Source: Hymenobacter cyanobacteriorum
Lineage (GTDB): Bacteria; Bacteroidota; Bacteroidia; Cytophagales; Hymenobacteraceae
Length of the DNA stretch: 64,000 bases
Assembly: GCF_022631375.1 (NCBI RefSeq)
Contig: NZ_JALBGC010000003.1
Span: 1,017,707 to 1,081,706 of the forward strand
Direction: 5' to 3'
The notes beneath the pieces were generated by a model. The model made no database searches and was not told where the DNA came from. It was given only the letters and a program-made list of their open reading frames with translations. Positions 25,846 to 33,871 of the stretch are shown in pieces. Position numbers and translations under genes: made by a program. The number at the start of each line of letters is the position of its first letter. The stretch's first letter is position 1.

Positions 25846-25956
25846 ACCAAAAGCACGTCATGCTGAGCTTAGTCGAAGCATCTCTACCGTGTAAGTAATT
25901 CATTTACTAATGTGGTAGAGATGCTTCGACTGGGCTCAGCATGACGTGCTTTTGGT
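25846..25956. repeat. Palindromic intergenic repeat (GTCATGCTGAGC family)
   Basis: The 43-nt arms 25846-25888 and 25914-25956 are reverse complements apart from two adjacent positions. The motif CATGCTGAGC...GTCGAAGCATCTCTACC is shared in style with the palindromes at 40903 and 59760. It lies between the barrel protein gene and uvrB, where it could end transcription from the left. Confidence 0.85.
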
Positions 25957-26039
25957 TTCTATCAACTCTACACTCTTTTCCAATTCCCGCGAAACCCATT
26001 GCGCGCGGTTTGGGTTAAGGTAGGCTGACCAATTCGGCC

Positions 26040-26048
26040 TACCTTTCG
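26040..26048 (+). promoter_or_regulatory. -7 box of uvrB
   Basis: TACCTTTCG, ending 6 nt before the uvrB ATG; the predicted transcript would have almost no leader. No good -33 box is visible. Confidence 0.45.
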
Positions 26049-26054
26049 CGTTGC

Positions 26055-28097
26055 ATGGAGTACCAACTGACCTCAGAATTTAAGCCCACCGGCGACCAGC
26101 CCACCGCCATCGCCAAGCTCGTGGAGGGCGTGAACAACGGCGAGCCGGCCCAGGTGTTGCTGGGTGCCACCGGCACCGGCAAAACCTTCACCATGGCCAA
26201 CGTGATTGCCGAAACCGGCAAGCCGGCCCTGGTGCTGTGCCACAACAAGACGCTGGCCGCCCAGCTCTACGGCGAGTTTAAGGCGTTTTTCCCGAATAAT
26301 GCGGTCGAGTACTACATCAGCTACTACGACTACTACCAGCCGGAGGCCTACATTGCCAGCACCGACGTTTTCATCGAGAAAGACCTGGCCATCAACCAGG
26401 AAATCGAGAAGCTGCGGCTGCACACCACCTCCACGCTGCTGAGCGGGCGGCGCGATGTGATTGTGGTGGCCTCGGTGTCGTGCATCTACGGCATCGGCAA
26501 CCCCGAAGAATTCGCCAAAAACGTCATTTTCCTGAAGCCGGGCATGCGCTACACGCGCAATGCGCTGCTGTACCAGTTCGTGCAGATTCTGTACTCGCGC
26601 ACCGAGGTGGAGTTCACGCGCGGCTCATTCCGGGTGAAGGGCGACACGGTGGACGTATTTCCGGCTTACGCCGACTACGCCATTCGCCTGTATTTCTTCG
26701 GCGATGAAATTGAGAGCGTGCACAAAATCGACCCGGTGAGCGGCAAGAAGCTGAGCGATGAACCCCACGGCCTGGCGCTGTACCCCGCCAACCTGTTCGT
26801 GACCGGCAAAGAAACCTTGAACTCGGCCATCAAGCAGATTCAGGACGACATGGTGCAGCAGCACGCCTACTTCGAAAAAGAAGGCCGCGACGCCGAAGCC
26901 AAGCGCATCATGGAGCGCACCGAATTCGATTTGGAGATGATTCGGGAACTGGGCTATTGCTCGGGCATTGAGAACTACTCGCGCTATTTTGATGGCCGCT
27001 CGCCGGGCTCGCGCCCGTTCTGCCTGCTCGATTATTTCCCCGACGACTACCTGCTGGTGGTGGACGAAAGCCACGCCACCATGCCTCAGATTCGGGCCAT
27101 GTGGGGCGGCGACCGCAGCCGCAAAACCGCCCTCATCGAGTATGGTTTCCGATTGCCCTCGGCCCTCGATAACCGGCCGCTGACGTTCAACGAGTTTGAG
27201 AGCATGTTCCGGCAGGCCGTGTACGTGAGCGCCACGCCGGCCGACTACGAGCTGGCCCAGGCCGACGGCGTGGTGGTGGAGCAGATTATTCGCCCCACCG
27301 GCCTGCTCGACCCCGAAATCGACATTCGCCCCAGCATCAACCAGATAGACGACCTGCTCGACGAGGTGGACAACCGCGTGAAAATGGGCGACCGGGTGCT
27401 CGTTACCACCCTCACCAAACGCATGGCCGAGGAGCTGAGCAAGTACATGGACCGCCTCGGCATCAAGGTCGAATACGTGCACTCCGATGTGAAAACGCTC
27501 GACCGGGTGGAGATTCTGCGCAAGCTCCGGCTGGGCGAAATCGACGTGCTGATTGGCGTGAACCTGCTGCGGGAGGGCCTCGACTTGCCCGAAGTGAGCC
27601 TGGTAGCCATTCTGGATGCCGATAAGGAAGGCTTCCTGCGCGACCAGCGCAGCCTGATTCAGACAATGGGCCGCGCGGCGCGGAATGACAAGGGCAAAGT
27701 AATTATGTACGCCGACCGCATCACCGGCTCGATGCAGCGCGCCATCGACGAAACCAATCGCCGCCGTGCCACCCAGCTGGCCTACAACGAGGAACACAAC
27801 ATCACGCCGCGCACGGTGCGCAAGAGCCACGCCGAAATCATCGGCCAAACCGACCTGGCCGACTACCGCACCGTGGAAGCCGCCGGCTACGGCAACCCCG
27901 AAGCCGACAGCGTGGCCCTGGCCATGGCCGCCGAGCCCGTGGTGGCCATGATGAACAAGGTGGAGCTCGAAAAACTCATCAAAACCACCGAAAAGCAGAT
28001 GGAAGCCGCCGCCAAGGACCTCGACTTTCTGACGGCCGCCAAGCTGCGCGACGAACTGAGCGCCCTGCGGGGCATGCTAAAAAACAAGCGCGACTAG
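26055..28097 (+). CDS. uvrB: Excinuclease ABC subunit B
   Basis: Damage-recognition helicase of nucleotide excision repair, loaded by UvrA and recruiting UvrC. The 680-residue protein has Walker A LLGATGTGKTFTMANVIAET, the beta-hairpin region EYYISYYDYYQPEAYIASTD, Walker B LLVVDESHATMPQIRAMWGG, helicase motifs SATPADYELAQADGVVVEQI, GVNLLREGLDLPEVSLVAIL and QTMGRAARNDKGKVIMYAD, and a C-terminal UVR motif (LEKLIKTTEKQMEAAAKDLD). Complete and of normal length. Monocistronic. Confidence 0.97.
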   Translation: MEYQLTSEFKPTGDQPTAIAKLVEGVNNGEPAQVLLGATGTGKTFTMANVIAETGKPALVLCHNKTLAAQLYGEFKAFFPNNAVEYYISYYDYYQPEAYIASTDVFIEKDLAINQEIEKLRLHTTSTLLSGRRDVIVVASVSCIYGIGNPEEFAKNVIFLKPGMRYTRNALLYQFVQILYSRTEVEFTRGSFRVKGDTVDVFPAYADYAIRLYFFGDEIESVHKIDPVSGKKLSDEPHGLALYPANLFVTGKETLNSAIKQIQDDMVQQHAYFEKEGRDAEAKRIMERTEFDLEMIRELGYCSGIENYSRYFDGRSPGSRPFCLLDYFPDDYLLVVDESHATMPQIRAMWGGDRSRKTALIEYGFRLPSALDNRPLTFNEFESMFRQAVYVSATPADYELAQADGVVVEQIIRPTGLLDPEIDIRPSINQIDDLLDEVDNRVKMGDRVLVTTLTKRMAEELSKYMDRLGIKVEYVHSDVKTLDRVEILRKLRLGEIDVLIGVNLLREGLDLPEVSLVAILDADKEGFLRDQRSLIQTMGRAARNDKGKVIMYADRITGSMQRAIDETNRRRATQLAYNEEHNITPRTVRKSHAEIIGQTDLADYRTVEAAGYGNPEADSVALAMAAEPVVAMMNKVELEKLIKTTEKQMEAAAKDLDFLTAAKLRDELSALRGMLKNKRD

Positions 28098-28209
28098 CAC
28101 CGGCTTCGGCGGTTGTTTAAATTGCCCGACTGGCCGGCTACGGCATTGGAAGTGAAACGGGAGGCGGATTATATTCGCCCCACGTTTCACTTTTTCTGCT
28201 TAAAAACCC

Positions 28210-28596
28210 ATGTCATTCACGTTTACCAAGTCGCTGCTGGTGGCGGGCCTGTTGGCCGGCGGCGCGGCTTTCACGCCGGCCAAAGCGCAGGCGCCCGGCA
28301 ACTACACGTACCAGCTGGTCACCACCATCGAATCGGTGGTGCCGGGCGGTTTTGGCCGGTCCAAGGTTTCGTACACGCCGGCCTTCAAGGGCGTGAAGGA
28401 AGCCCCCATGGAAAACCTGTTCAGCCTCACTGGCCTGAACATGGCCAACCTCCAGAAAAACGAGGAAACCATTGTGGCCCTCACCCAGCAAATGGCCGCC
28501 GATGGCTACGAACTGGTGCAGGCGCTGCCCCTCACGTCGTCCATTCAGGGCAGCGGCATTTTTATGACGCGCTACATTTTCCGCAAGGGCAAGTAG
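28210..28596 (+). CDS. Small secreted protein, related to the gene at 29351
   Basis: A 128-residue protein with a signal peptide (KSLLVAGLLAGGAAFTPAKAQ), so periplasmic or secreted. I recognise no family. It shares KVSYTPAFKGVKEAP and a late QQMAADGYELVQALPLTSS with the lipoprotein at 29351 (HYTPAFKGKTGE, NEAAADGWEVVQM). The end (GSGIFMTRYIFRKGK) also matches the ending SLVYLLRKR. It appears to be a short paralogue. Located 112 nt after uvrB, followed by a strong terminator. Confidence 0.75.
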   Translation: MSFTFTKSLLVAGLLAGGAAFTPAKAQAPGNYTYQLVTTIESVVPGGFGRSKVSYTPAFKGVKEAPMENLFSLTGLNMANLQKNEETIVALTQQMAADGYELVQALPLTSSIQGSGIFMTRYIFRKGK

Positions 28597-28614
28597 GGCA
28601 TTGCCAATCCGTTG

Positions 28615-28653
28615 AAAAAAGGCACGCTGGGTCCCGCCCGGCGTGCCTTTTTT
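28615..28653. terminator. Bidirectional terminator
   Basis: AAAAAAGGCACGC (28615-28627) and GCGTGCCTTTTTT (28641-28653) form a perfect 13-bp arm pair with T runs on both strands, between convergent genes. Confidence 0.9.
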
Positions 28654-28679
28654 GCGCATAGCTCAGCGGTGCGGTGCGC

Positions 28680-29183
28680 TCAGGTAGCCTTTTTCACCAC
28701 GCTGATGGTGCCATCGTGCTCCAGGCGCACAGTTTCGGCCTGGGCCAGGTCGTCGAGGTTGGCGCCCACGCGCAGGCCCGATTGCAGGGCCTCGGGGCTG
28801 ATGCTGGCCCGACGCAGCTCGTGGTGATGCACGGTCGCGCCTTCGGCCAGGATGCTGGCTTCGCCCTTTACCAGCCGGCCAATGGCGGGGAAAAAGTAGG
28901 TGAGGTAGGCCAGTGCCCGGTGCACGAGCACCAGCGTGAGCGCGGCAGCCAGAATGGTGAAAAACGGCGCATCGGCCGCAATGGCGCGGCTAAGCGTGGC
29001 GCCGAGCATGAATTTAACCACCATTTCGAGGGCGCTGTTGCTGGCGAACGTGCGCCGGCCCGACACGCGCAGCAGGACGATGGCAATGAGGAAAACCAGC
29101 ACCGTGCGGGCCGAAATCTGCCCGGCGCTGATGGTTTGGGCGGTTTCGTGGAGGCCAATGAGGTTGGCGAAGAATTCTTTCAT
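28680..29183 (-). CDS. DUF421 (YetF-like) membrane protein
   Basis: A 167-residue protein with three membrane helices near the start (ARTVLVFLIAIVLLRVSGRR, and FFTILAAALTLVLVHRALAY among them), followed by a small cytoplasmic domain. The DUF421/YetF signature is RVSGRRTFASNSALEMVVKF (GRR...S/A-L-x-x). Later segments include VKGEASILAEGATVHHHELR and RRASISPEALQSGLR, which match the family's C-terminal beta domain. Function unknown. The frame is open 52 codons further upstream, but MKEFFANLIGLHE at 29183 is the natural start. Divergent from the lipoprotein gene. Confidence 0.85.
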   Translation of the reverse strand: MKEFFANLIGLHETAQTISAGQISARTVLVFLIAIVLLRVSGRRTFASNSALEMVVKFMLGATLSRAIAADAPFFTILAAALTLVLVHRALAYLTYFFPAIGRLVKGEASILAEGATVHHHELRRASISPEALQSGLRVGANLDDLAQAETVRLEHDGTISVVKKAT

Positions 29184-29350
29184 GAGAGGGAAGGCCGGAA
29201 TGCTTAATAGGCTGTACGCAAGCTTTGCAGTGGCGGCCGGATGCGGCCGGGCTGCGTGCTGGGCAGGCGCTGCTACAACCGCTTGCGCTGCCCCAAGGCC
29301 GGCCCGCAATTCCCGTAATAACTTGAGGCACCATTCCAACCCTGCTTTTC

Positions 29351-29890
29351 ATGCTAAAATCATTGCTTCTGCCGCTGTTCCTGTTGTTGGCAACTCTACT
29401 GGCGGTTCCCGGCTGCGCCCAGAAGGGGCCGCCGGTGGTGTATATGCAGATTTTTTTTGAAGGCCCCAACTGGCTGGCCGGGCGCGAGGTATTGCACTAC
29501 ACGCCCGCGTTCAAAGGCAAAACCGGCGAACTGGTGGCCGAAGGCGCGGACACTCAGGAGGTGTCGCCCATGCGCTTTATGCAAGGGCCAACCCGAACCA
29601 CCTACGGCAGCAGCACCAGCGGCACCACGGTAACTACCGATAAAGGCACGTTCGTTACGGACGCTGACGGCAAAACGCACCAGCAAACCGAGGAGGACAT
29701 TCGCAAAGAGAATCAGGTCGAGCAGGACAATATGAACCGAGGCCTCCAACTGCTGGAGAAGCGTGCGCGCCTGGCCCGCGAAGCCCTGACTAAAGCGCTC
29801 AACGAAGCCGCTGCCGACGGCTGGGAAGTGGTGCAGATGACGGCCACTGGCACGTCCGGCAGCCTGGTGTACCTGCTGCGCAAGCGCTGA
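29351..29890 (+). CDS. Small lipoprotein, related to the gene at 28210
   Basis: A 179-residue lipoprotein with lipobox LAVPGCAQKG (Cys about residue 23). It shares HYTPAFKGK and AAADGWEVVQMTATGTSGSL with the secreted protein at 28210, but has an additional middle of about 60 residues containing a Thr/Ser stretch and the charged, probably helical EEDIRKENQVEQDNMNRGLQ. Family not recognised. Convergent with the amidohydrolase gene, 9 nt between stop codons. Confidence 0.75.
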   Translation: MLKSLLLPLFLLLATLLAVPGCAQKGPPVVYMQIFFEGPNWLAGREVLHYTPAFKGKTGELVAEGADTQEVSPMRFMQGPTRTTYGSSTSGTTVTTDKGTFVTDADGKTHQQTEEDIRKENQVEQDNMNRGLQLLEKRARLAREALTKALNEAAADGWEVVQMTATGTSGSLVYLLRKR

Positions 29891-29899
29891 AAAGCCGCG

Positions 29900-31228
29900 C
29901 TACGGCTGGCGGTAGAGCACCCCGCCCTTCATCACCAGCCGGATTTGGCGCAGCGCGGCCACATCCTGCGTGGGGTCGCCGGCCACGGCCACCAGGTCGG
30001 CCAGCAGGCCGGGGGCGAGGCGGCCGCGGTCGGCGAGGTGGAAGATGCGGGCGTTGCCGCTGGTGGCCTGGCGCAGCACCAGCAGCGGGCTGAGGCCGTA
30101 GTCGCGCACCAGCAGTTCCATTTCGCGGGCATTGTCGCCGTGGGCAAATACGCCCACGTCGCCGCCCATGGCCAGCGCCACGCCGGCTTTCACGGCCGCC
30201 GCCATGCTCACGTGTTTTTGCTGAATGCGGGCGGGGGCGGGGTCGGTGCCCTTGCGCCAGCCTTTGTATTGGGCGGTGGCGTCGCCGGCGGCCACGGTGG
30301 GGCAGAGGGCCACGCCGCGTTTCTGCATCAGGGCAAAGATTTCGGGCGTGCCGCCGTCGCCGTGCTCGATGGTTTCGACGCCGGCCAGAATGGCGCGGCG
30401 CATGCCCTCGGGCGTGCTGGCATGGGCCACCACGCCGCGCCCGGCCGAGCGGGCGGTTTGCACAATCAGGTTCAGCTCGTCCTGCGAGAACGTGGGCTGA
30501 GCCGAGCCATCGGCACCCCAGCGGTAGTCGGCGTATACTTTGATGAGGTCGGCACCCTTGCCCATCTGCTCGCGCACGGCCCGGATGATGCCGTCGACGC
30601 CGTCGGCTTCCTGCGCGCCCTGGGGCACGTCCTCATCTACCGACAGCTTGGGACCGTAGCTGCCGGTGGCTACCAGCGCCCGGGTGGCTACCAGCAGGCG
30701 CGGGCCGGGAATGATGCCCTGGTCGATGGCCTGCTTCAGGCCTACGTCGGCGTAGCCCGCGCCTTCGGTACCGAGGTCGCGGGCGGTGGTGAAGCCGGCC
30801 AGCAGCGTGCGCTGAGCGTGGGCGGTGGCGCGGGCCACGCGCAGCGCCTGGCTTTCGAGCAGTACCTGGTCGTTCCAGGTGGTTTCGTTGTAGGGGTGCA
30901 GCAGCAGGTGCGAGTGGCCTTCGATGAGGCCGGGTAGCAGCGTGAGGCCGGGCAGGTCGAGCATGCGCGCGCCGGCTGGGGCAGTCACCTGCGCAGCCGG
31001 GCCCACGGCGGTTATTTTATTGTTTTCGACCAACACCGCCCAGCCTTCGTGACGGTCCTGGCCATCGAACACGGCGGCGGGCCGCAACAACATGGCAGTA
31101 GGAGCGGGACTGGCGGGCTGGGCGTGGCTCGCGAAGGTGCTGCCCACAACCAATAAGCCGGCCCTGATGCCACGGCTTAGACCCAGGCGGGCGATGAATG
31201 AGTTTCGGCAGGAGAAGAAAAGCTTCAT
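29900..31228 (-). CDS. Secreted amidohydrolase-family protein
   Basis: A 442-residue metal-dependent hydrolase with a signal peptide (LLVVGSTFASHAQP), so periplasmic. Amidohydrolase motifs: the N-terminal small beta domain with VLVENNKITAVGPAAQV, metal-binding HxH in LIEGHSHLLLHPYNETTWND, GFTTARDLGTEGAGYADVGL, VVAHASTPEGMRRAI, VETIEHGDGGTPEIFALMQK, LAMGGDVGVFAHGDN, and GRLAPGLLADLVAVAGDPTQ near the end. Close to Xaa-Pro dipeptidase/prolidase-like and imidazolonepropionase-related secreted enzymes; substrate not predictable. Transcribed away from the second serine hydrolase with 87 nt between. Confidence 0.9.
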   Translation of the reverse strand: MKLFFSCRNSFIARLGLSRGIRAGLLVVGSTFASHAQPASPAPTAMLLRPAAVFDGQDRHEGWAVLVENNKITAVGPAAQVTAPAGARMLDLPGLTLLPGLIEGHSHLLLHPYNETTWNDQVLLESQALRVARATAHAQRTLLAGFTTARDLGTEGAGYADVGLKQAIDQGIIPGPRLLVATRALVATGSYGPKLSVDEDVPQGAQEADGVDGIIRAVREQMGKGADLIKVYADYRWGADGSAQPTFSQDELNLIVQTARSAGRGVVAHASTPEGMRRAILAGVETIEHGDGGTPEIFALMQKRGVALCPTVAAGDATAQYKGWRKGTDPAPARIQQKHVSMAAAVKAGVALAMGGDVGVFAHGDNAREMELLVRDYGLSPLLVLRQATSGNARIFHLADRGRLAPGLLADLVAVAGDPTQDVAALRQIRLVMKGGVLYRQP

Positions 31229-31315
31229 AAGAGAACGTGCCGTCGGTTGACCGGCCAGCTGGCGCAGCCCGAAGCTACTACGCCGCTACAGTTTCGGCCC
31301 GCTACCTCGCGCCGG

Positions 31316-32389
31316 CTATTCGGCCAGCCACTGCAGGGCGCTGTATTCACCCGGCCCGAAGAACAGATGCAGCAGCTCATCGGCCATTTTGGGGCCGTTG
31401 GAACTGTTGGTGAGGAAAACCAGGCTTTCCTGTGTGCCGGGCAGGGTCAGGTAGAAGCCTTTGAAATTGCCGTTGTCGCCCCACTGCCACTGGGCCAGGC
31501 CGCGGCTGGTGGTGGCCAGCCCCACGCCGCAAGCCCAGGCGATAAACGGGTCGGTGGCAGTGGCCGGCTGGCCGCAGCGCCGGGCCTCGTTGGCGGGCGT
31601 GCGCAGCAGCAGCGCGGTGGCGGGCTTCAGCCCCTGGCCCGTCATCACTGCCTGCAAAAACCGGCTATAGTCGGCCGCAGTGCTCAGCAGGCTGAAGGCC
31701 CCATAGGCCGCCGGAAAGTGGCTGATGGCAACCGGCTGCCTCTGACCATCGTGGCCCGAGGCCGCGTTGGCGGCGAATTTCTTCTGCCACGCAAAGCCGC
31801 TGTGCTTCATCCTCAACGGCTGGAAAACTTCCTCCCGTGCCAGCGTTTCGAACGGCTTGCCGGTGAGGTGCTCCAGGGTTTTCTGCAGAAACACGTAGCC
31901 CTCGCCCGAGTAGTTCCAGCAGCTGTCGGGTGCGTATTTCAAGCGCAGCGGCGTGGTGGGCCACTCCGGGCTCAGGGGGTTAGTAGCCCAGTTGGGCAGG
32001 CCAGTGGTGTGGCCCAGCACCATGCGGGCCGTTATTCGGTCGGCGTTGGCCGCGCCTTGCAGACGCGGGTAGGGCGCGTAAGCCAGCAGCGGCTTGTCCA
32101 GCGTCAGCACGCCCCGGTCCACCAGCCGCAGCGCCACATAGGCCAGCACCGCTTTGCCCAGCGAAGCCGCTTCGAACGTAGTGGTCGCGTCCACGGCGGC
32201 CGGCTGGCCGGCGGTGCGCTGCCCCAGCGCGTAAGCCCGCACCCGGCCGCCGTGGGCGTACACCAGCTGCATGCCGGGCACACCGGCTTTCTGCATCAGC
32301 GCGGTGAGGGTAGCGGTGGTGGGAGGCGCTTGGGCGTAGCTGGCCCGGCCGCACAACAACATCAGCAACAGCAAAAACAGGTTTTTCAT
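31316..32389 (-). CDS. Secreted serine hydrolase, beta-lactamase class C family
   Basis: A 357-residue exported hydrolase with signal peptide NLFLLLLMLLCGRASYAQ. The SxxK motif is in TTFEAASLGKAVLAYVALRL, the second motif in DSCWNYSGEGYVFLQKTLEH (YSG), and the third motif region is GLAQWQWGDNGNFKGFYLTL. It lacks the C-terminal accessory domain of the hydrolase at 18601, so the two are distant relatives rather than recent copies. The frame is open 14 codons upstream, but the ATG at 32389 begins the signal peptide. Substrate unknown. Confidence 0.88.
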   Translation of the reverse strand: MKNLFLLLLMLLCGRASYAQAPPTTATLTALMQKAGVPGMQLVYAHGGRVRAYALGQRTAGQPAAVDATTTFEAASLGKAVLAYVALRLVDRGVLTLDKPLLAYAPYPRLQGAANADRITARMVLGHTTGLPNWATNPLSPEWPTTPLRLKYAPDSCWNYSGEGYVFLQKTLEHLTGKPFETLAREEVFQPLRMKHSGFAWQKKFAANAASGHDGQRQPVAISHFPAAYGAFSLLSTAADYSRFLQAVMTGQGLKPATALLLRTPANEARRCGQPATATDPFIAWACGVGLATTSRGLAQWQWGDNGNFKGFYLTLPGTQESLVFLTNSSNGPKMADELLHLFFGPGEYSALQWLAE

Positions 32390-32493
32390 GGCGGACAAGG
32401 CAGCGCATTCGGCCCAGAGCGGCCGGGGCACTATGCTGCCACAGATGCACCCGCTGCTGTGGCAGTTGCCCGGGAGCCCGCCGGTTCGCTAAC

Positions 32494-32976
32494 TTATTTC
32501 CAGGCGTGCAGCAGGCGGCGCACCAGAATGATTTCGCCGGTATGGTAGGCGGCATGGTCGGCAATCAGGAAAGCCTCGCGCAGAATGGTCTGACCAGTAC
32601 CGTGCGGCAGGCGGGCCAGCAGGTCGGTGCCGGGCGCGTGCAGCAGGTGCAGAAACCGCTGCCGGTCCTGCCGAATCTGGTCGAGCGTTTCCTGCCATTG
32701 CTCCTCGTCAGCGGTGGCATCCCGGGCCGGCCAGTACCCCTCCGGCCACTTCGGCGACTTGTGCTCGGGCTCAACGCAGAACTCCACAATATCCCATTGC
32801 GCAATGCGCACGTGCTCCACCAACTGCCAGATGGTGTAGGGCACATCGGGCACGTGCTGGTTCCAGATTTTGGGTGTCAGGTCGGCGCAGGCTTCTTCAA
32901 ACGTTGCGTGCGCGTTGCCTTTGGTAATCAGGCTGGTCAATTCTGCCAGCAGGGCTTTTTGGTCGGGGCGGTCCAT
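32494..32976 (-). CDS. DinB family protein
   Basis: A 160-residue four-helix protein of the DinB/YfiT superfamily, typically metal-binding thiol-dependent enzymes. IWQLVEHVRIAQWDIVEFCV carries the first His, and IADHAAYHTGEIILVRRLL carries the HxxxH pair that completes the usual three-His site. Ends KLLHAWK-like (LVRRLLHAWK). Cytoplasmic, reaction unknown. The DoxX gene lies 9 nt upstream on the same strand, so the two form an operon. Confidence 0.85.
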   Translation of the reverse strand: MDRPDQKALLAELTSLITKGNAHATFEEACADLTPKIWNQHVPDVPYTIWQLVEHVRIAQWDIVEFCVEPEHKSPKWPEGYWPARDATADEEQWQETLDQIRQDRQRFLHLLHAPGTDLLARLPHGTGQTILREAFLIADHAAYHTGEIILVRRLLHAWK

Positions 32977-32985
32977 TGCGTGCTG

Positions 32986-33408
32986 TTATTTCTTTTTCGT
33001 CAGCGCATTCAAAGCGCCCGTCGAATACAGGGCCGCGCCAATCAGCACGGGCTGGAAGAACAGGCGGGCCAGTCGCTTCTTATCGGTGTCGAGGCCGAAG
33101 GCGGACAGATGCTGCTGGTACTGGTGAATGTTGCCCGGGAATACCGCCGCGTAAAATGCCGCCAAACCGAAGCCCATGCGCACGCGGTTTTTACCTTTCA
33201 GCAACAGCAGGGCCAGCCCCAGGCCAATTTCTACCACTCCCGACTGCAGCACTACGGTGTCTTTGTCTTCCGGTACGAAATCGGGCACCTGGGCCTGAAA
33301 ATCGCGCCGCGCAAAGGTGAGGTGGCTGGTGCCGGCTACAATCATAAAAGTGCCCAGCAGGCCGCGGGTAACGTTCTGGAGCGTGGTGGTGTGGGAGGCG
33401 TGGCGCAT
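32986..33408 (-). CDS. DoxX-like membrane protein
   Basis: A 140-residue membrane protein with four hydrophobic segments: NVTRGLLGTFMIVAGTSHLT, VLQSGVVEIGLGLALLLL, VRMGFGLAAFYAAVFPGNIH and a final PVLIGAALYSTGAL. This matches small DoxX/DUF4267-like proteins of Bacteroidota (the SHLTFARRDF and FPGNIHQYQ signatures). Function unknown. The open frame continues 58 codons upstream through repeat DNA and a polA remnant, so the ATG at 33408 is used. Operon with the DinB gene. Confidence 0.82.
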   Translation of the reverse strand: MRHASHTTTLQNVTRGLLGTFMIVAGTSHLTFARRDFQAQVPDFVPEDKDTVVLQSGVVEIGLGLALLLLKGKNRVRMGFGLAAFYAAVFPGNIHQYQQHLSAFGLDTDKKRLARLFFQPVLIGAALYSTGALNALTKKK

Positions 33409-33477
33409 AGCAGGTGTGGGTGAGGTACGGTGGCTATACGATGGGGCAGGCGGTTTGGGTAGGGAGTAATAGGCATT

Positions 33478-33519
33478 GCAGGAGGAACCAGAAGCTTGAT
33501 TCTCGCAGATTCCTCCTGC
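33478..33519. repeat. Short palindrome in the DoxX-lipoprotein gap
   Basis: GCAGGAGGAA (33478-33487) and TTCCTCCTGC (33510-33519) are perfect reverse complements with a 22-nt loop. An AGAAGCT/AGCTTCT pair is nested across the right arm. It directly adjoins the polA-like remnant. Confidence 0.6.
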
Positions 33520-33547
33520 GTCGGAATGACAGCTTCTGCCTTGGTAC

Positions 33548-33590
33548 GCCTGCAGCCAGTTTCGGCCCAGGGCCACTTCCATTTCCGGCG
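33548..33590 (-). pseudogene. Decayed copy of the polA 3' end
   Basis: This 43-nt segment aligns without gaps to the last codons of polA (34859-34901), 35 of 43 bases identical by my count. On the minus strand it reads EMEVALGRNWLQA against EVEVGSGRNWLQA at the polA C-terminus. The stop codon is lost and the frame runs on. It lies in the same orientation as polA, 1.3 kb beyond its end. Confidence 0.6.
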
Positions 33591-33871
33591 TGTTTGGGCA
33601 AATTAGGCTCAGGGCATTCTTCCACTACCTGCATAGCACTTGTTCGATGAGAAATGCCAGCAGAGCGTAGTGAATAAAATGCTTTAATTCAGGTGGTTGT
33701 GCGGGTGAAAATCCGAGGAGTAGCAATTGTAGATTACCTGTTGCTGCATATATTTGATACATTCAGTGAGCAAGTATAGGCCCATGGTGTACTCCGGCAG
33801 TCGTAAGTGAGTTAAATAATGGCCCCGCTGCAGCAGGGGGTACTTGGTCGCAACTCTTTCCTGAAAATTTT
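33591..33871. other. A+T-rich gap, no gene seen
   Basis: About 280 nt, visibly richer in A and T than the surrounding chromosome, with no plausible frame. It contains a small CCCCGCTGCAGCAGGGG palindrome near 33823-33839, just before the lipoprotein gene. Otherwise nothing recognised. Confidence 0.5.
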
